Of a stretch of 17,547 nt of DNA, positions 1 to 7,343 are shown piece by piece. Below the pieces are notes generated by a model, which was not told the DNA's origin, searched no databases, and was given only the letters and a program-made list of their open reading frames with translations. The first letter of the stretch is position 1. Each line of letters opens with the position of its first letter. Source of the stretch: Euryarchaeota archaeon UBA13 (GTDB lineage Archaea; Thermoplasmatota; Poseidoniia; Poseidoniales; Poseidoniaceae); contig DAHU01000036.1 of NCBI GenBank assembly GCA_002495945.1, positions 2,244 to 19,790 of the forward strand. The letters run 5' to 3'. The translations under genes were made by a program, and so were the position numbers.

Positions 1-366
1 AGGATAGGTGAATCTGATGATTCCATAGCGGCCAAATCGTTGATTGAATCCTATGGATGGAAGCACCTTGTAGTATTAGCTGGCGGCAACGGAGTGACGA
101 TTTATTCGCAAACTGATGATACGGTTCACGCACCCTGTACACTACCACAACTAAGACAAGTGATAGGATTAATCGACGCAGCGGTTGTGGCAATAGCGGT
201 ATCAATCTCCAATGGATTTGGTGTCTCAGATACGGCATTATTAACCAATGCTGCATGTGAATGTATCTTGAGTGCAGAAGCAACAGATTCTTTCTCGTTG
301 AGCAAAAGTATGTTAATTCACAGGGTTGGTGAAATAGCATGGAATTTACAAGTTTCTAAGAGATGA
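1..366 (+). CDS. PfkB/ribokinase-family carbohydrate kinase, C-terminal part (5' end outside window)
   Basis: The frame is open from the first base, so this is the 3' end of a longer gene; an internal TTG at 40 is probably not the start. The visible residues resemble the C-terminal lobe of PfkB-family sugar kinases, close to the RfaE/HldE kinase type: a strand ending in a glycine turn (LVVLAGGNGVTIY), then VIGLIDAAVVAIAVSISNGF and an alanine-rich helix with NAACECILS. In this family the GAGD motif forms the anion hole and supplies the catalytic Asp. Here it reads GLID, so the Asp is kept but the preceding Ala-Gly is replaced. The substrate cannot be told from this fragment. Archease follows 7 bases after the stop on the same strand, which suggests co-transcription. 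Family assignment is fairly sure; activity is not. Confidence 0.72.
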   Translation, partial: RIGESDDSIAAKSLIESYGWKHLVVLAGGNGVTIYSQTDDTVHAPCTLPQLRQVIGLIDAAVVAIAVSISNGFGVSDTALLTNAACECILSAEATDSFSLSKSMLIHRVGEIAWNLQVSKR

Positions 367-373
367 TTTTGCT

Positions 374-868
374 ATGAGTTTCTGGACTCTTGAAACCAAA
401 GCAGATGTTGGTATTTGTGGTTACTCAAACAGTTTACCAAATTTGTTCAAGGAAATTTCTTTGGGTATGATGAACTTATTAATTCCAGACATAGAAGCAC
501 GCAATCTAAACCAAAAAATCCGTAAAACCGCACAATGGAATGTTGAACTGCAGAATATTTCTGATGATTATGAATCCTTGATACTATTATGGTTAGAGGA
601 GATATTGTATAAATTAGAAATCGAGAATAAGTTCTTGGTAGACATGCAGTGTAAGCTACTGCCACGTGATAATAGCCTTGCATGTGAGTCTCAGGTCTCG
701 TACGTAGATGCTGATGAAGTCAATCGACACTTGGAGATCAAAGCCGTTACATCACACGAACTGTTACTCAAATTATTAGCAGAGAATGAATCGTATTTAT
801 CTGGTGATGAAACGATACCAGAACTTGTAGGTCCTGCTTGGGTTGGAAAGGTTATTTTTGATATTTAG
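374..868 (+). CDS. Archease (RtcB RNA-ligase activator)
   Basis: This is a 164-residue protein of the archease family. Archease helps guanylylate and turn over the tRNA-splicing ligase RtcB and widens its nucleotide use. The family landmarks are in order: an N-terminal ETKADVGICGY (usually H-T-A-D-[VI]-G-[IV]-x-G), a central acidic helix with LLWLEEILY, the EIKAVTSHELLLKLL segment matching the family's conserved EIKAVTYH, and a C-terminal VIFDI. In known archeases the N-terminal Asp (here D11) and the last Asp and terminal Ile (D163, I164) bind the metal, and all are present. The family His two residues before the ADVG is not kept. Length is slightly above the usual 140 or so. ATG 374 is 7 bases after the kinase stop. 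No RtcB gene lies in the window. Confidence 0.88.
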   Translation: MSFWTLETKADVGICGYSNSLPNLFKEISLGMMNLLIPDIEARNLNQKIRKTAQWNVELQNISDDYESLILLWLEEILYKLEIENKFLVDMQCKLLPRDNSLACESQVSYVDADEVNRHLEIKAVTSHELLLKLLAENESYLSGDETIPELVGPAWVGKVIFDI

Positions 869-875
869 TGGGAAT

Positions 876-1170
876 TCCAAGGATGGACGCTCGTTCAATA
901 TGGCCAAATCCACACACTTTCTCCATCCCGCTACCCCACAGCACCCATGGCCCCGAGTAGGGCTGCTCCGTTCCCGGCCTGACCTGATTCCCCAGTTATT
1001 CATTTCCCGTTTCCTTCCGGATACGGTTCATGACACCCGGGTCATGTGGGGGCGAGACATCAACGTCCGCGTGTAGGAACCATAAAGCCGCTCTCGCCGC
1101 TCCAAGGCGTTCAGCCCACCATAAAGACGATTTGTGGTACAGGGTACGCCTAGCTCCCCACCTATCCCAG
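876..1170 (-). ncRNA. Archaeal signal recognition particle RNA (7S RNA)
   Basis: Read on the minus strand, this GC-rich block holds the SRP RNA hallmarks. Helix 8 has the conserved GTCAGG and AGCAGCC sides of the symmetric loop around a CCG-GGAA-CGG tip (plus 968-977). Helix 6 is a hairpin at 1007-1026 with stem CCGT/ACGG and TCC/GGA and a GGAA (GNAR) tip, as expected for SRP19 binding. The helix 5 strands pair: CCCCACA with TGTGGGG, TCTCGC with GCGGGA, CTACACGC with GTGTGTGG, TATGG with CCATA. The 5' domain has GAGCTAGGCG, then CCCTGT, like archaeal helix 2-4 domains, with AGGCG pairing CGCCT. The ends can pair as helix 1 (GGGATAGG with CCATCCT), which sets the approximate boundaries. No protein frame here is credible. 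Ends may be off by about 10 bases. Confidence 0.92.
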
Positions 1171-1189
1171 TAACCCGTTTATTGATTGG

Positions 1190-1197
1190 TATTTTAA
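1190..1197 (-). promoter_or_regulatory. TATA box of the SRP RNA gene
   Basis: The minus strand reads TTAAAATA, close to the archaeal TATA consensus, about 22-25 bases upstream of the inferred SRP RNA 5' end near 1168-1170. It lies in the short gap after the CcmE-like gene's stop. Placement supports an independent promoter; the transcription start has not been measured. Confidence 0.55.
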
Positions 1198-1214
1198 CAG
1201 AACGGTTTAATTCA

Positions 1215-1592
1215 TTATTCTTCATACTTGGAAGGACATGATGTTTTGATAATCTCAGCTTCAAAGATATATTGGGAATTTACCTGCTTTAATACGCCCT
1301 TAGCATAGACTGTTCTGTTGTCGTCAAGGCCATTTGAGACCGAAGCATCTAGAAAGTCAACTAAGATTTCATAATCTAGACCATGTAGTACGAACGTCAT
1401 GGTTGTATTATCAATGGTCCCATCTTTTACTTCTCCTCTTATCGCAAACTCTTCACCAACAAAGCCACTTGGGCTTTCCATTACTTCGTCAACTGTTCGT
1501 GTCGGTTCCGGTGATTGTAGAATAACTGCACCAAGGATGATTAGAGTAAGTAAACCACCGGTGATAAGCAGTCTGGTTCTGCGCGTGAACAT
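1215..1592 (-). CDS. ccmE: CcmE-type cytochrome c maturation haem chaperone, CXXXY variant
   Basis: A 125-residue protein with a basic N-terminus (MFTRRTR), one membrane helix (about residues 7-26) and an OB-fold-like domain. CcmE takes haem covalently from the CcmABC complex and passes it to apocytochrome c outside the membrane. The C-terminal AEIIKTSCPSKYEE matches the CcmE tail (in bacteria, a haem-binding His followed by Tyr), with Cys119 in place of His and Tyr123 kept. This CXXXY form is the known variant in archaea and some bacteria. The OB-fold part (VGEEFAIRGEVKDGTI, TVYAKGVL) fits the family's order. Its ATG follows the pyrD stop codon with no gap (TAA then ATG), so it is probably translationally coupled. 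No other ccm gene is in the window. Sequence outside the tail is divergent. Confidence 0.78.
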   Translation of the reverse strand: MFTRRTRLLITGGLLTLIILGAVILQSPEPTRTVDEVMESPSGFVGEEFAIRGEVKDGTIDNTTMTFVLHGLDYEILVDFLDASVSNGLDDNRTVYAKGVLKQVNSQYIFEAEIIKTSCPSKYEE

Positions 1593-2717
1593 TTACTCAT
1601 TCTCCTTATGCCACAATCCTATTGCATCTTCTATTCGGTCTAATCCGTGTTGGCGCAATTTAGTCTCAAGACCACTTACGACAGCCTTTGCTAAACTCGG
1701 ACCTTCAAAAACAAAACCACTGTATGCTTGAAGTAAACTGGCACCGGCCGTAATTTTCTCCCAAGCGTCATTAGCATTCATTATTCCACCAACTCCAACA
1801 ATAGGAAATTGTCCGTTTGTGTATTGGTAAATGTGCCTTATGAATTGCGTTGACATATCTTTTACCGGCTGTCCACTCATTCCACCAGTTTCTTGTAACT
1901 TCTCATCACTTTCTAGTTCATTTGGCCTAGATATTGTGGTATTTGTTGCCACAATTCCAGCACATCCTGATTCCATAGCGACAGTTGTTACTCGCTCAAG
2001 TTGTTCAAAAGACATATCAGGTGCAACTTTTACCAAGATTGGTTTTGCTGAAGAACCTATTTCTTTGGCTTTTTGAGAATTAATTTTCACGCATTCCAGT
2101 ATAATTTTCCTTAATTCTTCCTCACCTTGCAGGTCTCTCAAATTTGGAGTGTTTGGAGATGAAACATTGACAACGAAAACATCTGTGTAATCCCACAGCC
2201 TTCCTAAAGTCGTTGAGTAATCAGTATGAGCATTCTGGTTATCGGTTAGCTTAGATTTGCCAAGATTAAGCCAAATTGGGATTTTAGGCTTGCCAAAGCG
2301 TTCGAAATGATTTTGCAATCGAACCTGCATGTTTTCTGAGCCGGGATTATTAAATCCCATTCGGTTAACAAGAGCCTTGTGTTTCGAGGATCTAAACATC
2401 CTTGGTTTAGGATTGCCAGTCTGTTCTAGCATTGTCACCCCACCAATTTCTGCGAAAGATAGTCCAATAGCATCCCAACCATTGATTGCTTCACCTTTTT
2501 TATCCATGCCTGCTGCTAAACCAAACGGATGTTGATAGACATCACCAAATAGCGGCACCTCCAATTTTTTCCTTGTTTTGTATACTGCGGATAGGAATAC
2601 TCTAGTTAGCCTATTGTTTGAGAATAATCTAAGCATTCTAACCGAGCGTGTATGCGCTTTTTCTGAATCTTGAAACACTAACATGGGCCTGACTAAGGTG
2701 CGATAAACCAGCCCCAT
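1593..2717 (-). CDS. pyrD: Dihydroorotate dehydrogenase, class 2 (quinone-dependent)
   Basis: The enzyme oxidises dihydroorotate to orotate, step four of pyrimidine synthesis, passing electrons through FMN to a membrane quinone. The 374-residue sequence has the class 2 signatures: an N-terminal membrane-binding helical part (LVRPMLVFQDSEKAH, residues 8-22), FGLAAGMDK (65-73), NRMGFNNPG (118-126), NVSSPNTPNLRDLQ (184-197) with Ser187 as the expected catalytic base, ILVKVAPD (227-234), ATNTT (257-261), GGMSGQPV (278-285), GVGGI (308-312) and a phosphate-binding ASLLQAYSGFVFEGP near the C-terminus. Serine rather than cysteine in the NVSSPNT motif separates it from class 1. It is about 35 residues longer than the E. 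coli enzyme. The CcmE-like gene follows without a gap. The upstream neighbour is divergent and very close. Confidence 0.95.
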   Translation of the reverse strand: MGLVYRTLVRPMLVFQDSEKAHTRSVRMLRLFSNNRLTRVFLSAVYKTRKKLEVPLFGDVYQHPFGLAAGMDKKGEAINGWDAIGLSFAEIGGVTMLEQTGNPKPRMFRSSKHKALVNRMGFNNPGSENMQVRLQNHFERFGKPKIPIWLNLGKSKLTDNQNAHTDYSTTLGRLWDYTDVFVVNVSSPNTPNLRDLQGEEELRKIILECVKINSQKAKEIGSSAKPILVKVAPDMSFEQLERVTTVAMESGCAGIVATNTTISRPNELESDEKLQETGGMSGQPVKDMSTQFIRHIYQYTNGQFPIVGVGGIMNANDAWEKITAGASLLQAYSGFVFEGPSLAKAVVSGLETKLRQHGLDRIEDAIGLWHKENE

Positions 2718-2770
2718 GATTGGCTCTCAGCGACGGCATCATTCAAGACTTACCCTTCATTGGCCTAATT

Positions 2771-3205
2771 ATGCAGATGATTCACCCTATGTGGCCAGTG
2801 GTCAGGGAATCTGCAAGAAGGGTCGTTCGATTAGAGCGCATAGTTATCGTTGCAGGCAGTGAATACTCAGACCAAATAAGGGATTTGGCTGACAAGATAA
2901 GCGAACATTTACCGCAACGGGCAACATTCCCAGAACATACTGTAACTGACGAAGACGATATTTGGCTATATGATGCCAGTGATGGAAACAGTGAGCCAGT
3001 AGCGTATCTCGGCATGATAGAGCCGTCTTTAGATGTATGTTGGATAGAAATGGCGGCAAAACCTGCGTTTGATGCACTAATCGAATCCTGTCTCCAACTT
3101 TTGTCCGCCGGATATCCAGGGTGTATTGGATGTGATGATACAATTCAAGAAGGAAGATGGAATGAAGAAAATTTCAGAATCAAACGTAGGAAAAATGAGC
3201 AATAA
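2771..3205 (+). CDS. Hypothetical protein, about 144 residues
   Basis: I do not recognise this family. The frame is open back to a TTG at 2720, immediately after an in-frame stop at 2717-2719 and only 2 bases from the divergent pyrD start. I prefer the ATG at 2771 because it leaves about 53 bases for promoters of both genes; ATG 2780 is also possible, and the TTG start would give 161 residues. The protein looks soluble and mixed alpha/beta: a basic helix RESARRVVRLER, a strand IVIVAG, a helix DQIRDLADKISEHL, an acidic stretch TDEDDIWLYDASDG, strands around VAYLGMIEP and VCWIEMAA, a second helix, then GYPGCIGCDD with a CxxC and a basic tail. One CxxC alone does not make a metal site. A palindrome between T-tracts follows. 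Confidence 0.6.
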   Translation: MQMIHPMWPVVRESARRVVRLERIVIVAGSEYSDQIRDLADKISEHLPQRATFPEHTVTDEDDIWLYDASDGNSEPVAYLGMIEPSLDVCWIEMAAKPAFDALIESCLQLLSAGYPGCIGCDDTIQEGRWNEENFRIKRRKNEQ

Positions 3206-3206
3206 A

Positions 3207-3252
3207 TTTTTGTCTTTTTTTTACTAGATACTATAGTATCTAGATTTTTTTT
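3207..3252 (+). terminator. Perfect 20-bp palindrome between T-tracts, probable terminator
   Basis: Bases 3224-3243 read CTAGATACTATAGTATCTAG, a perfect palindrome. T-rich runs lie on both sides of it on the plus strand (3207-3222 and 3245-3252). T-tracts terminate archaeal RNA polymerase, so this probably ends the small hypothetical gene. The central CTATAGTAT could instead serve as a TATA-like element for the topoisomerase gene that starts at 3298, or the palindrome could be an operator. Confidence 0.55.
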
Positions 3253-3297
3253 GCTCTACGATAGGGTTCAAGTATCGCCGCCGGTGGCAGGTTAAAC

Positions 3298-6051
3298 ATG
3301 GCAGTTGTCGTCATCGCTGAGAAACCAAGTGTGGCCGAAGACATTGCGAAGGTATTGGGAGTTGCCAAAAAAACCGATACACACTGGGAATCTGACGATT
3401 TAGTGATTACTTGGGCCGTCGGACATTTGTTGGAACTAAAAAAACCAGAAGAATATGATGACAGGCTAAAGGATTGGCGCAAGAGTGTAGAAATGCTGCC
3501 TTTCATACCTGAGAAATTCGAACTAAAGCCAAATAGCGGTCGTGGAAATAATCGAAAACAACTAACTGCAATAAAAAAATTGATTTCGGGCAAAAATTGT
3601 ACCGAGATTGTTAACGCTTGTGATGCCGCAAGAGAGGGTGAACTTATTTTCCAAAGGATCGTTGAATTCGCTAAAACAAAGGCGCCGATGAGTAGGATGT
3701 GGCTACAATCTATGACACACGAATCAATTATGAAAGCCTATGAGGAAAGAGAAGATTCAACACACTTTGCAAAATTACGCGACGCAGCGATAAGCAGAGC
3801 AGAAGCCGATTGGATTATTGGTATGAACGGTTCAAGAATTGCTTCGACTTTTTTGAGGACCGGAAGGAATGATGGGACATCTATGTCATTGGGCAGGGTG
3901 CAAACTGCGACCTTAGCGTTAATTGTTGACAAAGAATTAGAAATTTTAGGACACAAAGCAGAACCATTTTGGGAATTAGAAGCCGATTTCAAATCAGGAG
4001 ACTGTGAATGGACAGCTAGATGGGAGCGTCGTAACAATATCGAAGATAAAGAAAATCCTCTCACCAAAGCGCACAGAATCACTGATGAACAAGAGCGCAA
4101 GGAAATAGAAGCAGTATTATCTTCAACCGGTGATTTTACCACCAAACAAGAACACCGCGATGCTAAAGAAAATCCACCACTCAACTTTGATTTAACCTCA
4201 CTGCAACGAGAAGCAAATAGTATGTGGTCTTGGACTTCAAGGCGAACTCTATCTGTCGCTCAAGAATTATATGACACGCATAAACTAACCACATATCCTA
4301 GAACCGACTCACGCTTTTTACCAGAGGACATGATAGAGACCATCGGGAAAACCATTGCTCAATTAGGTGCTCAAGAAAAAATGAATCCACACAGCACTCG
4401 CCTGAAAGAAAACGGTTTGTCCAACGTAAAACGAAACTTCAATGACAGTAAAGTGTCTGACCATTACGCGATAATTCCAACAGGAAAACTTCCCCAAGGC
4501 AATTTAAGCCCCGATGCAGCAAAACTCTATGATTTAATTTGTCGACAATTCTTAGCGTCGTTCCACCCTATTGCAATATGGGATGTTCAAACGAGGACTG
4601 CAACGAAAGCAAATCAAGATTTTAAGAAAGAGGTACGGATTTTGAAGGAATCGGGATGGCGAGAAGTGAAACCAAAATCTAATGCAATTCCGGAACTATG
4701 GAATACACTCCCCTCAAATCCGAGCCCCACTCAAATTTTAGCGCATAGATTCAAAGAAGAACTAACTAAACCAACAAATCGCTTGAAAGAAGCAAAGTTG
4801 TTGTCTTTGATGGAGAACGCTGGCAGGAGCATCGATGACGATGAAATGGCTGAAGCAATGAAAGGAAAAGGGCTAGGAACACCTGCTACTCGAGCCGATA
4901 CTATTGAGAAGTTAATTTCAAGGAACTTCATCCAAAGAGCACGTTCTGGTAGTCTAAGAGCGACTGCAGGTGGAATCAAACTCATTGAATTACTTCGAGC
5001 AATACCTGTGGAATGGATCACCTCGCCTGAACTAACAGGTGACATGGAAGCAAAATTATCCTCAGTTCAAAATGGTGAATTCTCAAGAGAACAATACATG
5101 AAAATAATTTACGACAAGGCAGAAGAGATGGTTGATAGAATTAAGAATCATGATCGTGCCGAATTATTCAACGAGCACGAAACGATAGGGTGCTGTCCAA
5201 AATGTGACGATAATTTAACTGAAACTGTGTTATCTTACATCTGTCCTAGCAATAAGGGCAAAGATTCAGGGTGTGATTTTGTATTTTGGAAAAATACCAG
5301 TGGCAGGTGGTTCGATAGATTTACTGCCAAGAGATTGTTAGAATCACGAGAAATATCGGATTTACACGGATTTTTCAACAGAAATGGCGAACCATATGTT
5401 GCCAGTGTGAAAATGACGGATACAGGATTAGTAGAATTTGTAGGTGGAGGTGAGTCGACTTCTTCTGTTGACGACGATGAGTTATGTCAATGTCCAACAT
5501 GCGACACAGGAACCATTAGAGTAAACTCAACAATGTATGCATGTGATGAGCAGGATTGTAAATTTAGAGGAGTTTCTCAGGAAATGTGCAAGCGTAAAAT
5601 AACGCCTGAAGAAGCAAAATCAATACTTTTGGAAGGCAAATCAGGCCTTTTAGACGACTTCACTTCAAAGAAAGGCAGACCATTTAGTGCTTACTTGAAA
5701 TTAGACGGCAATCGAATCAAATTTGAATTTCCTCCGAGAAAGGCTGCAGCTGGCGCCAAAAAGTTCCCGGTTACTCCTGGTGTAGTCGCAATTTGTCCGA
5801 AAACAAAAGAAGAAATTGTCGAAACTGAAACCTTTTACCAACCCGCCAATGATGGTACAGACTGTAAAATACAAATCGCTCGTGAAATGTCTGCTCGTGA
5901 AATACTTAGAGACGAGGCTAAATTGCTTATCGAAAAGGGCGAAATCGGTCCTTTCGATGATTTTGTATCAAAAAAATCTGGCAAAAATTTTACGGCTATA
6001 CTGTACTTGAAGAAAAATCAGTCGGTAGGTTATAAATTTGCAAAAAAGTAA
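3298..6051 (+). CDS. topB: Type IA DNA topoisomerase III (TopB-like) with zinc-finger and repeat tail
   Basis: This 917-residue enzyme breaks and rejoins one DNA strand to remove negative supercoils or unlink strands. The N-terminal Toprim domain has VVVIAEKPSVA with catalytic Glu8 and a metal site CDAAREGELIF (Asp109, Glu113). The middle Asp of DxDxE is Ala111, as in TopB proteins with DAGREGE. SLGRVQT (197-203) lines the active site, Tyr333 in TTYPRTDSRFLP is the DNA-linking tyrosine, and DHYAIIPT (388-395) is conserved. The tail has two cysteine clusters (C632, C633, C636, C649, C659; C730, C732, C735, C749, C754) and two TopB-type C-terminal repeats marked by DDFTSKKGRPFSAYL (about 786-800) and DDFVSKKSGKNFTAILYL near the end. 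It lies in tandem with the lipid reductase, 56 bases away. Confidence 0.93.
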   Translation: MAVVVIAEKPSVAEDIAKVLGVAKKTDTHWESDDLVITWAVGHLLELKKPEEYDDRLKDWRKSVEMLPFIPEKFELKPNSGRGNNRKQLTAIKKLISGKNCTEIVNACDAAREGELIFQRIVEFAKTKAPMSRMWLQSMTHESIMKAYEEREDSTHFAKLRDAAISRAEADWIIGMNGSRIASTFLRTGRNDGTSMSLGRVQTATLALIVDKELEILGHKAEPFWELEADFKSGDCEWTARWERRNNIEDKENPLTKAHRITDEQERKEIEAVLSSTGDFTTKQEHRDAKENPPLNFDLTSLQREANSMWSWTSRRTLSVAQELYDTHKLTTYPRTDSRFLPEDMIETIGKTIAQLGAQEKMNPHSTRLKENGLSNVKRNFNDSKVSDHYAIIPTGKLPQGNLSPDAAKLYDLICRQFLASFHPIAIWDVQTRTATKANQDFKKEVRILKESGWREVKPKSNAIPELWNTLPSNPSPTQILAHRFKEELTKPTNRLKEAKLLSLMENAGRSIDDDEMAEAMKGKGLGTPATRADTIEKLISRNFIQRARSGSLRATAGGIKLIELLRAIPVEWITSPELTGDMEAKLSSVQNGEFSREQYMKIIYDKAEEMVDRIKNHDRAELFNEHETIGCCPKCDDNLTETVLSYICPSNKGKDSGCDFVFWKNTSGRWFDRFTAKRLLESREISDLHGFFNRNGEPYVASVKMTDTGLVEFVGGGESTSSVDDDELCQCPTCDTGTIRVNSTMYACDEQDCKFRGVSQEMCKRKITPEEAKSILLEGKSGLLDDFTSKKGRPFSAYLKLDGNRIKFEFPPRKAAAGAKKFPVTPGVVAICPKTKEEIVETETFYQPANDGTDCKIQIAREMSAREILRDEAKLLIEKGEIGPFDDFVSKKSGKNFTAILYLKKNQSVGYKFAKK

Positions 6052-6092
6052 TGTTGGTTAATGAATAGTCACATAACAATAATACCAAAGTC

Positions 6093-6098
6093 GGGTGA
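6093..6098 (+). promoter_or_regulatory. Ribosome binding site of the geranylgeranyl reductase gene
   Basis: GGTGAG matches the archaeal anti-SD (complement of GGAGGTGAT) nine bases before ATG 6108 and supports that start. A similar GGGTGA (7334-7339) overlaps this gene's stop and serves the next gene. Confidence 0.6.
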
Positions 6099-6107
6099 GA
6101 GACGCAC

Positions 6108-7334
6108 ATGGACGAGTTGCGATATTCTCATGATTGGGATGTCGTCATAGTCGGTGCTGGCCCTGTAGGAGGGCACACCGCTGATTTACTCGCAAAACGT
6201 GGACATAGAGTTTTACTCCTCGAGGAGCACAATGAAATTGGTAGGCCATTCCAGTGTGCAGGATTGGTTACGCCTAATGCCATGCACCAAGTTGGCCTGT
6301 ATGAGACTATACTGGAAGAAATTGATGGTGCCCTTATCCATGGCCCATCGGGAACATTAGTACCGGTAGGAACAGGTGGAACCGTGCGAACTTATGTTGT
6401 GTGCCGTAAATTATTCGACGAAGCTGTAGTGAAACAATCAATGGAATCCGGCGCTACTCTCTGGCTCAACTCAAAACCCAAACAGGCCGAGGTACATTCA
6501 GAGGGAGTAATACTGACTGTTGTTACCGATTCAAAGGAAGTCAACATTTCTACTAAATTGTTGATTGGTTGTGATGGAGCACATTCGTGGACGCGTAGAT
6601 ATTTTAGAATGGGGCGACCAAAAGAGCTTATGGTTGGATTCCAAACCGAAGTAGTCGGTTACCAATACAGAAAGCGTTGGCTTGAGATGTATTCTGGTTC
6701 TGAAATTGCCCCCGGATTTTTTGCTTGGGTCATACCTTCAGGCAATGACAGTTGCCGTATTGGTTTATGGTCAACTGCTGACCGATTAGACGGTAAAAGT
6801 ATTGAAGAATGTTATCATAATTTACTCAATCATCCATTGTGGAAAGATAGATTCAGCAATATTCGGGAAACTGCAAGATATTGTGGGCCTGTGCCTAGTG
6901 GCATGGTTAGGAAAGCCTACAAAAACCGAGTGTTGCTTATAGGCGATGCAGCAGGGATGGCAAAACCAACTACCGGAGGTGGAATAGGCCCCGGTTTTGA
7001 ACAGATAAACGGAATAGTCGATAATTTATCCAACGCAATAGCAGAAAATACCCTCAGTGAAGAAAAATTGAAATCTATAGCAAAAGGACACTTTGAGAAA
7101 ATGCGTAAGGAACAAAGTCGAGCACGCTCACTGAGAAATTTATTGGTCAGCGATTGCGAAGATGGAGAGTTAGACAAACACTTTGAACAGTTTGCTAAAC
7201 CGGAGGTTATTGAACTGATCAATGAAGTTGGAGACATTGAGAAGCCTGTGCCACTTGGAATGGCTCTGTTGAGAAAGGTTCCTGCATTCCGCAAATTGGC
7301 ATTAAAGGCTGGAATGAAGTTGCTATTCAGTTAG
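6108..7334 (+). CDS. Geranylgeranyl reductase family FAD-dependent oxidoreductase
   Basis: A 408-residue flavoprotein of the family that saturates the geranylgeranyl chains of archaeal membrane lipids (digeranylgeranylglycerophospholipid reductase), acting at the cytoplasmic membrane face. The N-terminal Rossmann fold has DVVIVGAGPVGG (GxGxxG at 16-21), ending with LLLEE whose acidic residues bind the FAD ribose. PFQCAGLV (47-54) is the P-x-x-C-x-G motif of archaeal reductases, with the conserved Cys50. LLIGCDGAHSWTRR is the second nucleotide-binding motif and VLLIGDAAGMAKPTTGGGI (GDAAG at 279-283) contacts the FAD pyrophosphate and the substrate side. Length fits the family. The family also includes enzymes acting on quinone or chlorophyll side chains, so the exact substrate is inferred. 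The next gene begins 9 bases after its stop. Confidence 0.88.
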   Translation: MDELRYSHDWDVVIVGAGPVGGHTADLLAKRGHRVLLLEEHNEIGRPFQCAGLVTPNAMHQVGLYETILEEIDGALIHGPSGTLVPVGTGGTVRTYVVCRKLFDEAVVKQSMESGATLWLNSKPKQAEVHSEGVILTVVTDSKEVNISTKLLIGCDGAHSWTRRYFRMGRPKELMVGFQTEVVGYQYRKRWLEMYSGSEIAPGFFAWVIPSGNDSCRIGLWSTADRLDGKSIEECYHNLLNHPLWKDRFSNIRETARYCGPVPSGMVRKAYKNRVLLIGDAAGMAKPTTGGGIGPGFEQINGIVDNLSNAIAENTLSEEKLKSIAKGHFEKMRKEQSRARSLRNLLVSDCEDGELDKHFEQFAKPEVIELINEVGDIEKPVPLGMALLRKVPAFRKLALKAGMKLLFS

Positions 7335-7343
7335 GGTGAAACA

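Noticed and set aside
843..1264. Short open frames on both strands (843-1076 +, 797-1003 -, 1028-1264 -)
   Set aside because: They lie across the SRP RNA, their products have no protein-like pattern and the conserved RNA helices explain the sequence.
3738..4184. Antisense open frame of 148 codons in topB
   Set aside because: The plus strand carries the well-conserved topoisomerase core across the same bases.
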